Shown: in pieces, positions 32,921 to 41,565 of the stretch
Layout of the letters: each line of letters opens with the position of its first letter
Numbering within the stretch: position 1 is the first letter of the stretch
Source: Rhodoplanes sp963840055
Lineage (GTDB): Bacteria; Pseudomonadota; Alphaproteobacteria; Rhizobiales; Xanthobacteraceae
DNA: 64,000 nt
Assembly: GCA_963840055.1 (NCBI GenBank)
Contig: CAWIXM010000022.1
Span: forward strand, 186,001-250,000
Direction of reading: 5' to 3'
Translations under genes and position numbers: made by a program
The notes under the pieces: model-generated
Databases searched by the model: none
Seen by the model: the letters and a program-made list of their open reading frames with translations, nothing else
What the model was told of the DNA's origin: nothing

Positions 32921-34189
32921 TTATCGCAGGATCCGATTCACATCCTTCTCGCTGAGATCCGGAAGGTCGTTTCCGTTGACCGCGAAAACCGACCGTACAT
33001 AGTTGGCGAGATCAGCCATTTGGGCCGCCGACAGCCGGTTCCGAAACGCCGGCATCGGACCATAGCCCCGCGTCAGAGACATCCTCTGCGGATCGATTCC
33101 GTGGGCGATGACTTCGATCAGATTGACGCCGTCCGGCTGGGCAAGCGTCGCGTTGCCAGCAAGCCGCGGCATTGTCGACTCGACGCCCTGCCCGTCCGGT
33201 CCGTGGCAAAGCGAGCAGTTGGACAGATAAAGCGCCTGTCCGGAACGGTTTTCGTGCACTTTCTCGCCCAGCGCCGCAACCGCGGCGTCGCCCTTGCTCG
33301 GTGCGTTCCCGTCGACATCCATCAAATAGGTGGCAATCGCCACCCGGTCGTCGTGGGTCAGCGGGCGCAGCGAGTTCTTAGTGGCCAGAAACATGTCGCC
33401 GAACGCGGACCCTTGCGGGCTCGCCCCGGTCTCGAAATACAGAACGAGATCCTCGCGGTTCCAGCCACGCTCAGCCAGTGCCGTCGCGGTGATATTCGGC
33501 GCCTCAAAACCGCCGATGAGTGCCCCCTCCAAGGCCCTTTTCTTCTCCATGGCGCCGAGCATGTTGCGCGGCGTGTGACATTCACCGCAGTGACCGAGCC
33601 CCTCGACCAGATAGGCGCCGCGGTTCCAAACCTCGTCCTTGTCAGGATTCTTCTGGAACGGTCTGCGGCTGGCGAACAGCAAATTCCAGCCGAACATCAG
33701 CGGGCGAATGTTGAAGGGAAACGGCATCTCATTGGGCGTGGCCGGCCGTTCCACGGCTGGCACGCTCATAAAGTAAGCGAACAGAGCGTCGCTATCGTTC
33801 CGCGTGACGTTGTGAAAAGACGTGTAAGGCATCGCCGGATAGAGCGGCGCAAGCACGCTGTCCGCGCCATAGGCCATGAGTTGGTAGAATTGGGCCGAGT
33901 TCAGATCTCCGATGCCGCTTTTCGGATCCGGTGTGATGTTTGCCGAATAGATCGTGCCGAACGGTGTAGCCAAAGGCCGCCCGCCGGCGAAGGCTTCGCC
34001 GCCCTCGGCTGTGTGGCAGGACGCACAGTCGCCCGCCGCCGCCAGATATTTGCCGGACGCGACGGTCGCCGGGTGACGCGAAAGCGGGTGATCGGCGACG
34101 GAGGGTACACCCCACAGCACGGCGAAAAGACCGTAGGCCGCGATCGCGATCAGAACCAGGGCAGCCAGTCGAACAATCCAGCGCCACAT
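32921..34189 (-). CDS. Tri-heme cytochrome c subunit of a periplasmic molybdenum dehydrogenase
   Basis: 422 residues. An N-terminal membrane anchor (WIVRLAALVLIAIAAYGLFAVLW) is followed by three cytochrome c domains with heme sites CASCH, CGECH and CSLCH. This layout matches the membrane cytochrome subunit of acetic-acid-bacteria-type aldehyde or alcohol dehydrogenases, which passes electrons to ubiquinone or an oxidase. It is the last gene of the three-gene unit, three bases after the 2Fe-2S subunit. Confidence 0.92.
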   Translation of the reverse strand: MWRWIVRLAALVLIAIAAYGLFAVLWGVPSVADHPLSRHPATVASGKYLAAAGDCASCHTAEGGEAFAGGRPLATPFGTIYSANITPDPKSGIGDLNSAQFYQLMAYGADSVLAPLYPAMPYTSFHNVTRNDSDALFAYFMSVPAVERPATPNEMPFPFNIRPLMFGWNLLFASRRPFQKNPDKDEVWNRGAYLVEGLGHCGECHTPRNMLGAMEKKRALEGALIGGFEAPNITATALAERGWNREDLVLYFETGASPQGSAFGDMFLATKNSLRPLTHDDRVAIATYLMDVDGNAPSKGDAAVAALGEKVHENRSGQALYLSNCSLCHGPDGQGVESTMPRLAGNATLAQPDGVNLIEVIAHGIDPQRMSLTRGYGPMPAFRNRLSAAQMADLANYVRSVFAVNGNDLPDLSEKDVNRILR

Positions 34190-34192
34190 GGC

Positions 34193-34714
34193 CTATCGCG
34201 TCGTCAACTGCGCATCCGCGAGGATCAGGTCGCGCAGCGCCTCATAGTAGCGGACATAACCGGTGCACCGGCAGATATGATCGCCGAGCGAGGCCTCGAT
34301 CCGCTCCTCCAACCCATCCCTGGAAACGGGGTTGCGGGCAAGATCCTCCAATAGACACGTCGTTTTGTTGATAAATCCGGAAGTGCAGTAGCCGCACTGG
34401 AAGGCGAAATGATCGACGAACGCCTGCTGGATGTCGGAAAGGCGCCCCTCCTTCGCGTGCCCCTCGACGGTCCTCACCCGTTTTCCGGCAAAGACCGCGG
34501 CGCCGTTGATGCATGTCCGCATGGTCCGGCTCGTTCCGTCGGGCTCGTCAACGATCACAACACAGGCATGGCAAACGCCGATGCCACAGCCAAACTTCGT
34601 ACCGGTCAGGCCAAGATATTCGTGTAGGAAATCGACCATCGCCAGGCCGGCGGGAATCGTATGGGGACCGGTTTGCCGTCCGTTGACGGTTACGTAGATT
34701 TGCACCGTTTCCAT
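34193..34714 (-). CDS. [2Fe-2S] subunit of the molybdenum dehydrogenase
   Basis: 173 residues of the xanthine-oxidase-family small subunit. The plant-type cluster site is KFGCGIGVCHACVV plus a later cysteine in RTCING; the second cluster site is CGYCTSGF and CRCTGYVRYYEA. It relays electrons from the molybdenum cofactor of the large subunit to the tri-heme cytochrome. It ends three bases before the cytochrome gene and starts one base after the large subunit ends. Confidence 0.93.
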   Translation of the reverse strand: METVQIYVTVNGRQTGPHTIPAGLAMVDFLHEYLGLTGTKFGCGIGVCHACVVIVDEPDGTSRTMRTCINGAAVFAGKRVRTVEGHAKEGRLSDIQQAFVDHFAFQCGYCTSGFINKTTCLLEDLARNPVSRDGLEERIEASLGDHICRCTGYVRYYEALRDLILADAQLTTR

Positions 34715-34715
34715 A

Positions 34716-37514
34716 TCACTGCATTTTCAGGATATCGTCGGCCGTCACCGGCAGCCGGGTGAACCGTTTGCCGGTCGCGTCATGGATCGCGTTCAGGGTT
34801 CCCGGAATGACCGGAACCATGACGATCTCCGCTATCCCTCGCGGCGCGTCGTCGTTTTTGACCGGCGGCAGGGTTTCGAGAGTCATATCCCATACCGGAA
34901 CGTCTCTTGCCCGCACGACATCGTACCGGTTGACGTTCCAGGTTCCGTTGCCCGGACCGTCCTCATACAACGGCAGGTATTCGTTAAGCGCATGACCGAG
35001 CCCCATCGCGATGCCGCCCTGCGCCATGCCTGACACCAGCTCGGGCACGATGGATCTGCCGCAATCCAGCACCTCATGCACGCGCAGAACCTTTACCGCA
35101 CCATTTGTACGGTCGACGGAGAGCGCCACGACCGCTCCGCAGATCGCTGCATAAGTCTCGCTAACTCGTTCCGTCGACGCCGGCGGAAAGTCCACCTTCC
35201 GGCGGTCTTGCACCCGCCAATCCCCGCCGCGCCGCAACGCCAGGGCGTCGATGGCGCCATTCCAGATACCGGTTCCCATGGCGAATTCCGCCCTGGCCCA
35301 CTGCCAGCGACTGAAGGCGTGAACCATGACGCCGGTCGTCTGGCCGGAGGCATGGCAGCGCTCCGCCAGCTGGGCGAAGGACAACGTTTCCATGCCCTCC
35401 GCGGTGAGCTTGCCGTCGATCCACTTCAGATCGTCGAAGGCCACGTTGTCGCCGGCTTGCCAGATCGCTCGCGCTGCGGGCCAAAGGCTATAGCGCAGGA
35501 GCGCATATGCGGCCTCCGCCACGGCATGGGTCGTCACGGGCGCGCCGACCGATGCACTGGCGCGGCTGGTAATTTCCGGGACCCAGCGCGGATTCGCCGC
35601 GGCCGCATCCTGATCCTGCTGGCTCATTTTCAGCGGATCGCCGGATGTCACGAGACCCAACGGCTCCCACAGCGGCCCTGTCGAATCGAGGGTGACGCGA
35701 TCGGCGCTGTGCCCAAGGTGATCAGCGACGCGCACCGCGACAGCAGTGGAGGTCCCGGTGCCCATCTCGATGGTGCTGGCGGCGACCTCGATGCGCCCGT
35801 CGGCATCGAATGACACGGCCGCCAGCGCGCCGTCCTGGCCTGTGCCGTATTTGAACATGGCACAGGCAATGCCGACGCCGTAGGCCTTGTATGGATGGGC
35901 AACCTCGAACGCGCGCCGATCTTCGTCGCGCCCGGACCACAGTGGCGCCCGCTCGAGCCGATCCAAAAGTTCCTCGCTGCGTATCGTGACGACCGGCACC
36001 GCCCCGGTCAGGTTGCGATAGCCGGTCCGCAGGGCGTTCTTCCGCCGCAGGTTGATCGGATCCATGTTCAACTGCGTGGCAACGTCGTCGACCAGGCATT
36101 CCATGGCCGTTATCGACTGCAGCCCGCCATAGCCGCGCATCGATCCTGCCGTGACGCCACGCGAATGCGTGGCAACGGTGCTGATGTCGCTCTTGGGCAT
36201 GTAGTACATCGAGGCCGACGATATCGCCGCGACGTCGGCAACGCTGGCGGAGTAGTTTGCGGTGCCGCCGCCGTTGAGTGAGAGATCGCAGGCGAATGCC
36301 GTGAATGCCCCGGTTTCCAGGTCGACTCCCAGCTTGCTGTCGATCGTGACGGCGTGCCGCTTGATGCCGAGTTGAAATTGCTCGAAACGATCGAGCGCAA
36401 GCCGCACCGGCCGGCCGCCGGCGAACAGGCCCGCCAAAGCCACATAGTTCGGCAGCAAGGTCATGTCCTTGCCGCCAAACGCGCCGCCCAGATAGGCGAA
36501 ATGGCCTTGCAGGTCCTTGATGGCGTACGGTACCTGCGCGTCGGCCAAGAGGTCGGCGATTGCCCTAAGCGTGTCTGCCGGAGCCTGCACGCCGAGCACA
36601 AGCGACAGGCGATGATTGGCGGCATCGTGCCAGGCAAGACCGCTTTCAGGCTCCATGAAGAAGTGATCGGTCGACTGGGTCTGAAAGCGCTGCTTGAACA
36701 GCCGGCCCGCCCGTCCGCTGTCCAGCTCCGCGCGAATGGCGTGGCCAAAATTTTCGGCGCGTCGCGCGGCGGCGGCGTCAGCCTCGGGCCAGGAAAGATC
36801 GTGTCCGCGACGGAAACGGGGCGGCACGACCCAGCCGTCATTGGCCGGGGAAAATACATCCGGGCCGGACGGATCGGATCCGCCGATGCGGGTGAAGCGG
36901 TTCGCACCGTAGGGCGGCCTGGCGACCGCGCCCGTTTGCTCGCCGAAGACAACTGCCCCCTTGGCGCCGCGCAGGATTTGCCGTGCGGTCACGAACGTTT
37001 CCAAACCGCGGAAGATGAGCAACGCGACTGGCTGGCCCAGATAGGCCGGCGTCTGGCCCTTCGGGCACATCAGATCTTCCGTGAAGTAGCCCTTGGGCCG
37101 AATCCGGGCGGCCTCCAGGTCCTCTGCCGTCACTACCCTGTCGGGTTCCAGCGCCGGGGCGAGCATCGTCAGATCTATTCCGACGAAACGGTGGGTCGCG
37201 ACGGAGGCCAGCAACAGCATCGCGTGATCGGTCTCGTCCGGCCAGCCGTCCATGTCCGCGGCACGAAAATCCCTGGCATAGAGCTTGGCGCCGGTGGCCT
37301 TGGCATAGCCGTCGATTCGGTATCGCGGGTGCCCGAACCCGTCGCCCGACCAGCCCGGCGCGGTCGGCATGATTTCGTCGTCGACAAATGAGGCACGCGC
37401 CGCCAGTGGTACCAGGGCGAGCGTAATGCCGGCAGCGGTGCTTCCGATGAGAAAGCGCCGGCGGCTCCAGTTGATGGCTGGTTGCGTTTGGGAGCCGAAG
37501 TGGATGGCCTTCAT
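34716..37514 (-). CDS. Molybdopterin-binding large subunit, aldehyde dehydrogenase-like
   Basis: 932 residues. A twin-arginine signal (WSRRRFLIGSTAAGITLALV) shows export to the periplasm with its cofactor. The body is the isoquinoline 1-oxidoreductase beta-like branch of the xanthine oxidase family, with GGAFGGKDMTLLPNYVALAG, SRGVTAGSMRGYGG and IEMGTGTSTAVAVRVADHLG, and a C-terminal GGIAMGLGHALNEYL. Together with the 2Fe-2S and tri-heme subunits it should oxidise an aldehyde or N-heterocycle; the actual substrate cannot be read from sequence. First enzyme gene of the unit, 22 bases after a small secreted protein gene. Confidence 0.92.
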   Translation of the reverse strand: MKAIHFGSQTQPAINWSRRRFLIGSTAAGITLALVPLAARASFVDDEIMPTAPGWSGDGFGHPRYRIDGYAKATGAKLYARDFRAADMDGWPDETDHAMLLLASVATHRFVGIDLTMLAPALEPDRVVTAEDLEAARIRPKGYFTEDLMCPKGQTPAYLGQPVALLIFRGLETFVTARQILRGAKGAVVFGEQTGAVARPPYGANRFTRIGGSDPSGPDVFSPANDGWVVPPRFRRGHDLSWPEADAAAARRAENFGHAIRAELDSGRAGRLFKQRFQTQSTDHFFMEPESGLAWHDAANHRLSLVLGVQAPADTLRAIADLLADAQVPYAIKDLQGHFAYLGGAFGGKDMTLLPNYVALAGLFAGGRPVRLALDRFEQFQLGIKRHAVTIDSKLGVDLETGAFTAFACDLSLNGGGTANYSASVADVAAISSASMYYMPKSDISTVATHSRGVTAGSMRGYGGLQSITAMECLVDDVATQLNMDPINLRRKNALRTGYRNLTGAVPVVTIRSEELLDRLERAPLWSGRDEDRRAFEVAHPYKAYGVGIACAMFKYGTGQDGALAAVSFDADGRIEVAASTIEMGTGTSTAVAVRVADHLGHSADRVTLDSTGPLWEPLGLVTSGDPLKMSQQDQDAAAANPRWVPEITSRASASVGAPVTTHAVAEAAYALLRYSLWPAARAIWQAGDNVAFDDLKWIDGKLTAEGMETLSFAQLAERCHASGQTTGVMVHAFSRWQWARAEFAMGTGIWNGAIDALALRRGGDWRVQDRRKVDFPPASTERVSETYAAICGAVVALSVDRTNGAVKVLRVHEVLDCGRSIVPELVSGMAQGGIAMGLGHALNEYLPLYEDGPGNGTWNVNRYDVVRARDVPVWDMTLETLPPVKNDDAPRGIAEIVMVPVIPGTLNAIHDATGKRFTRLPVTADDILKMQ

Positions 37515-37535
37515 GGAGTGCGCGGCTTGCGAGCG

Positions 37536-38018
37536 TCACCGGCCATAGACTCTGAACGGGACAATCTCGGCGAGATACCCGCCGACGTAGGGCGGCCCCC
37601 AACCCCAGCGGACGTAGTTATCGTAATATCGCCGCTCCGATCCGCCCGCATAATATGGCGAAGGCCACAGATAGTAGCCGCCGGTATAGGCCCAGCCGTA
37701 ACGGCCGCACCGCCGGCAGCGACGATGACGGGATACCCGTGCGGGCCGCCTCCCGTAGCGACGTTGCACGCTACGCCGACGCTCCTCTCGCCGGACGGTC
37801 GGCTCCTCTCGCCTGACGTTCGTTCCCTCCGGCGCAACGCTCGGCGAGGGAGTGGTGCTGGTGCTGCCCGCGCCGGGTGCGACCTGGACGCCGCCCGGCC
37901 CAATACCGTATGGGTTCGGCCCTCCCGGCGCGGCGGGACCAGGCGCAAGTGTTGACTGTGCCTGTGCGAGGACTACGGCGCCGAAGACGATGGAAACCGC
38001 CGTGAGCAAACGTAGCAT
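37536..38018 (-). CDS. Small secreted Pro/Arg/Tyr-rich protein
   Basis: 160 residues. It has a signal peptide (LRLLTAVSIVFGAVVLAQAQ), a Pro/Gly/Ser linker, an Arg-rich patch (RREERRRSVQRRYGRRPARV), a possible CxxC pair in HRRCRRCGRYGW, and a Tyr/Trp-rich C-terminus. No family is recognised; such proteins are frequent in Bradyrhizobium relatives. It precedes the dehydrogenase genes on the same strand by 21 bases and may be co-transcribed. Confidence 0.65.
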   Translation of the reverse strand: MLRLLTAVSIVFGAVVLAQAQSTLAPGPAAPGGPNPYGIGPGGVQVAPGAGSTSTTPSPSVAPEGTNVRREEPTVRREERRRSVQRRYGRRPARVSRHRRCRRCGRYGWAYTGGYYLWPSPYYAGGSERRYYDNYVRWGWGPPYVGGYLAEIVPFRVYGR

Positions 38019-38433
38019 TGGCTAGCTCCTCAAGGTTGGCACGCCACTTCCCGATGCCACGGCGCGCGTAACGGCGAGCAAGCGCACGACAGCTCGCGCA
38101 TGTTGCCGAGTTTCGTAGGACTTACCGCATTAAAGATGGTCCGGCGAGCGCGAAAGCGATCTTCGCGACGTGGGGCGTGTGAGCGCACTGAACACCTACG
38201 GCATCAGCACGCCGCGCGGCGCCAAATGACATGCTCCGGCAGTCAAGAATGATGAGCGCCGCGCCATGACTTCCTGGCCTCCGCCGTCGAATTGGCAAAC
38301 CGGGCAAATCGTCACCACATAGGCCGAGCGGCCATGCCGCGCCTGCGCGCGACCGCGCAAGCACGGCGCGGGCGGGGAAAGTAGCGGTTACGGCAATCTC
38401 AATCGGACCGTAAGTCTGAGCCAAGGCGGGACA
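38019..38433. other. Intergenic, nothing recognised
   Basis: About 415 bp between two divergent secreted-protein genes. I see no domain-bearing frame, RNA or terminator. Confidence 0.5.
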
Positions 38434-38664
38434 ATGTTGACCAAGCTCACTTGCGCCTTCATTGCCGCACTTGTTCTCGCCGCGGCTTCGACCGCGTTTG
38501 CGCAAAGCCGCCGGCAGATCGGCTACCCTCATCGCCGCGCCGATTCTCGTTCGGTCCCTGTCTTGACCAACCCCCGCAATGCCGGCGAGGCCGCGCAAGA
38601 CTGTAATACGACATATCAGGGGTTTCGGATGTGCGACTGGCTAAGGCCTTCGCCGTGGAACTGA
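38434..38664 (+). CDS. Small secreted protein (76 residues)
   Basis: A clear signal peptide (MLTKLTCAFIAALVLAAAST ending AFAQS) is followed by about 52 mature residues with two cysteines (QDCNTTYQGFRMCDW) that could form a disulfide. AAGGCGGG lies upstream of the ATG. No family recognised. It lies just inside the tRNA-remnant end of the presumed island. Confidence 0.55.
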   Translation: MLTKLTCAFIAALVLAAASTAFAQSRRQIGYPHRRADSRSVPVLTNPRNAGEAAQDCNTTYQGFRMCDWLRPSPWN

Positions 38665-38733
38665 TTTCAAATCAGGCCAGTTTAACGGACACGATTCCGT
38701 CGCCGCTATGACGCTCGTGCAATGCCTGTTTGT

Positions 38734-38782
38734 CGCTCTTTCACGGCGAAAACAGGGGTTCCGCGTCCCCTCGGGCGCGCCA
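38734..38782 (+). other. Decayed 3' half of tRNA-Glu (att-like remnant)
   Basis: 49 bases match the tRNA-Glu 3' half (31051-31098) with few differences: TCTTTCACGGCGAAAACAGG is followed by a T-arm with one inserted base and mutated loop, then GGGCGCGCCA. The 5' half is absent, so this is not a functional tRNA. Such fragments usually mark the far end of an element integrated at the tRNA 3' end. Confidence 0.75.
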
Positions 38783-38987
38783 ATGATTTCAATCGCTTTA
38801 CAGTCTGATGCTGCGTTCATTTCCAACGCATGTTCAATATGCGCGAACGCGGACAGACGGCTCTGCAGCACCACCCGCAGAAAAGTCGGGTTTGATCGTT
38901 GTCAGCCACTAGACGTGACCGAATCGATCTAGACCAAGCAACCCGGGTGAGCCCGGGCAAGCCCTGCGAAGGAATGGAGACTACGCC

Positions 38988-39683
38988 ATGGAGGAAAAGG
39001 ACGTTAATCGCGCCAAGGAGTATAGCCCTGCCGAGATCGGCGCTTTGGCACACCTGTACCGAGGCGAGATGTACCAAAGCAAGGTCTGGCGTACCCGTCT
39101 CGATACGACCGTTAATTGGGCCATTGTCTCAACTGGCATTGCGCTGTCAGTGAGCTTCAGCAACGCTAATGCATCACCCGTTCCGATCCTGCTTGTGAGC
39201 TTGGTCGTAATAGTGTTTCTTCTCCTCGAAGCTCACCGCTACATGTATTATGACCTATTTCGGGTTCGCCTCCGGGTGATGGAAATCAATTTCTACGGCC
39301 CGCTCCTCAGAGGCGAGGGGACACGTATTGACAATCATTGGAACGACCTGCTTGCCGATGACTACAAGGACGTGGGCTTCCATATGTCCTTGATCGAGGC
39401 GTTGGGTCGCCGCATTCGCAGAATCTACGGTTGGCTGTTCACCATACTGCTGGCCTGCTACATCGCCAAGGTTTTCGTCCACCCGACGCCCTTGAGCGCG
39501 CACAGTGAGTTGTTGGCACGTGCCGCCATCGGCCCGATCCCCGGCGAAGTTGTGCTCGGCGTTGGCTTGCTGTTTCACGGCGCGTGGATCGCCATTGCTT
39601 TCCTCACATTGCGATCGCAAAAAGCGCTCGCGTTACCGCATAGACGAGCAGACCGGGATTCATTGCTTCGTGTTGCTAATTGA
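38988..39683 (+). CDS. DUF2270 predicted integral membrane protein
   Basis: 231 residues. It begins with the DUF2270-type segment EIGALAHLYRGEMYQSKVWR followed by two membrane helices (WAIVSTGIALSVSFSNANAS, VPILLVSLVVIVFLLLEAHR), the cytosolic YMYYDLFRVRLRVMEINF, and two more helices near the C-terminus. Function unknown. A good ribosome site (GAAGGAATGGAG) lies upstream. It is just outside the tRNA remnant. Confidence 0.8.
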   Translation: MEEKDVNRAKEYSPAEIGALAHLYRGEMYQSKVWRTRLDTTVNWAIVSTGIALSVSFSNANASPVPILLVSLVVIVFLLLEAHRYMYYDLFRVRLRVMEINFYGPLLRGEGTRIDNHWNDLLADDYKDVGFHMSLIEALGRRIRRIYGWLFTILLACYIAKVFVHPTPLSAHSELLARAAIGPIPGEVVLGVGLLFHGAWIAIAFLTLRSQKALALPHRRADRDSLLRVAN

Positions 39684-39711
39684 CCGCTCGCCGAGCTCCT
39701 GAGTGCAAAGC

Positions 39712-39962
39712 AAGCAGTAGGAGCGAGGCGGGGACCTGACCCGAATTCAGCGCCGTCAGGACAATGCTGATGAGGTCTGGCCGCCCCGGTGCGGGTCGGT
39801 AGTTTTGGCACAAACGCGTTCGTAGTGAAGTCGATTGCATTCAGTGCGCGGACGCGACAAGGTATCCAGTGTTGGCGCCGATTGACGCCGGTCCAACCAG
39901 CGCTGATCAGCCGTTTAGTCCAACCGAGCCATTCCTTGCGTGGCCACCATACGCCGCGATGA
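39712..39962 (-). pseudogene. Decayed fragment of the neighbouring MFS gene
   Basis: About 250 bp clearly related to 40485-40690 inside the MFS gene, e.g. ATTCAGCGCCGTCAGG, ATGCTGATGAGGTC and ACGAACGCGTTCG-like words in the same order. The encoded pieces resemble AIDFTTNAFVPKL and SGPRLAPTACFAL in shifted frames. It is a broken partial duplicate. Confidence 0.7.
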
Positions 39963-40073
39963 CACGCGCGTGCCGGCACCGCTCCAGCTCGACGAAATCG
40001 ATGATGCGCTCGACGGCCTCACGGTGTGCGCACTCCTCAATGCGCCGGGTCGGGTGTCCATGATGCTGATGCA

Positions 40074-41306
40074 TCATCCGCACACCTCTAAATTTAATCG
40101 CTCAGGACCGCCCTTGAGCACCCGGCCGAGGCCCGGCGATAGCGCGGCGAGGATCACGGCCCCAAGTAGCACCGGCACGAAGGCGGCGCGCGGTGCGCCG
40201 GTCAAATCCCACGCAAGGCCGCTCAACACCGGCGTGATCACTGCGCATGAATAGCTGATGGTGAACATGCCGGCGGCAAGCCGATGCACATCATCGGGCC
40301 GCGCGAGAAGCGGCGGCAGCGCAAAGATCATGGTCAGGACGGCAGCGCACGAGAACCCGATCAAAGCTGCGCCGGTAACAACGACGGGCGGCGGTCCGAA
40401 GATGATGCCCATCAGCGCGGCAAAGCACAGCACGCCGCATACGAAATACGGCCAGGCCCTGCGCACCAGACTCCCGGCAAAGATGAGCAGCAGGAGCGAG
40501 GCCGGGATCTGGCCTAAATTCAGCGCCGTCAGGGTGATGCTGATGAGGTCCGGTCGCCCGGTACGGGTCAGCAGTTCGGGCACGAACGCGTTCGCGGTGA
40601 AGTAGATTGCGTTGACGGTGCCGAACATGATCCCGATCCGCCACAACACCCCGCTGCGCCAGTCTGGCCACCATTTGCGCCCCGCCACGACGCCGGACAC
40701 GGCGCCCGCGCGACGCCTTGGAGCAAGTATCGCGATCGCCACCGCGATCATTGCGCAAGGGATCGCCCAGGCAATGAAGCTTCCGCGCCAGCTACCCCCA
40801 ACCTGCGGCAGCAACACCGGCAAAGTGAGCGCGACCGGCAGCACCTCACCCACCAGCAAGCCGTTGGTGAAGACCGCGGTGCCGAAGCCGATCCGGTCAG
40901 GTAGCCAAGCGCGCACCAGCGGCGGCAGCGAAGGCTGCATCACCGCGACCCCGAACCCGGTCAATACGGTGGTGGCATAGAGCAGCCAGATATTCGGTGC
41001 GATCCCGCGGAAGGCGGACCCGGCCGCAGTCGCGAGCAGACCAAAAATAAGCGTCGCCAGCGCCCCAAAGCGGGCGATCAGAAGGGAGCCCGGGACCGCC
41101 GCGACAGCGAACAGCACTGATGGAATGCCGGTGAGCACGCCGACCTCGGTCGCCGAGAGCGCAAGATCGTCGCGAATCATCGGGATCACCGGCGGGACGG
41201 CCAGGATCGTCATGCGCAGCCCGGTGCCCGCAAGCCAGAGCAGCATGACGGCCCGCATCAGTTGGCCAAGGCCCGGCGCTTCACTGCCTGGATGGGAAGC
41301 CCTCAT
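40074..41306 (-). CDS. MFS transporter, CynX/NimT-like
   Basis: About 410 residues, 12 membrane segments. Family features: LWLAGTGLRMTILAVPPVIP in helix 1, a loop motif in SLLIARFGALATLIFGLLA, and the CynX/NimT-like GFGVAVMQPSLPPLVRAWLP. CynX-type carriers have been linked to cyanate, nitroimidazole or organic anion transport; a cyanase gene lies 9 kb away, but no link can be claimed. Start taken at 41306; the frame is open 19 codons further. A decayed partial copy lies downstream. Confidence 0.82.
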   Translation of the reverse strand: MRASHPGSEAPGLGQLMRAVMLLWLAGTGLRMTILAVPPVIPMIRDDLALSATEVGVLTGIPSVLFAVAAVPGSLLIARFGALATLIFGLLATAAGSAFRGIAPNIWLLYATTVLTGFGVAVMQPSLPPLVRAWLPDRIGFGTAVFTNGLLVGEVLPVALTLPVLLPQVGGSWRGSFIAWAIPCAMIAVAIAILAPRRRAGAVSGVVAGRKWWPDWRSGVLWRIGIMFGTVNAIYFTANAFVPELLTRTGRPDLISITLTALNLGQIPASLLLLIFAGSLVRRAWPYFVCGVLCFAALMGIIFGPPPVVVTGAALIGFSCAAVLTMIFALPPLLARPDDVHRLAAGMFTISYSCAVITPVLSGLAWDLTGAPRAAFVPVLLGAVILAALSPGLGRVLKGGPERLNLEVCG

Positions 41307-41565
41307 CGCCCCTGTTTCACTTTCGCTTTCATTGCTTGGGCGAACGGAAGCAGCCCGAGGCAACGCGACATGTTGGCAGGCAAACGCCGCAACACGCGCG
41401 CAACATTATCAGGGAGACGAGCCGAATCTCGCTTAATTTGCGATCCGCGCTGTCTTTAAACTCCGACAAGTCCAAATAGACCTTCGCCTGAGCCACGACC
41501 GACAGTCGATTTGTAAGCTGCCCCCCTCTTGCAATTTTTTCGCGTGAAGCAGATGGAGCAGGGCT

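Noticed and set aside
38734..38782. A second tRNA-Glu gene
   Set aside because: Only the anticodon-to-3' part is present, with an inserted base in the T-arm and no acceptor 5' strand, so it is a remnant.
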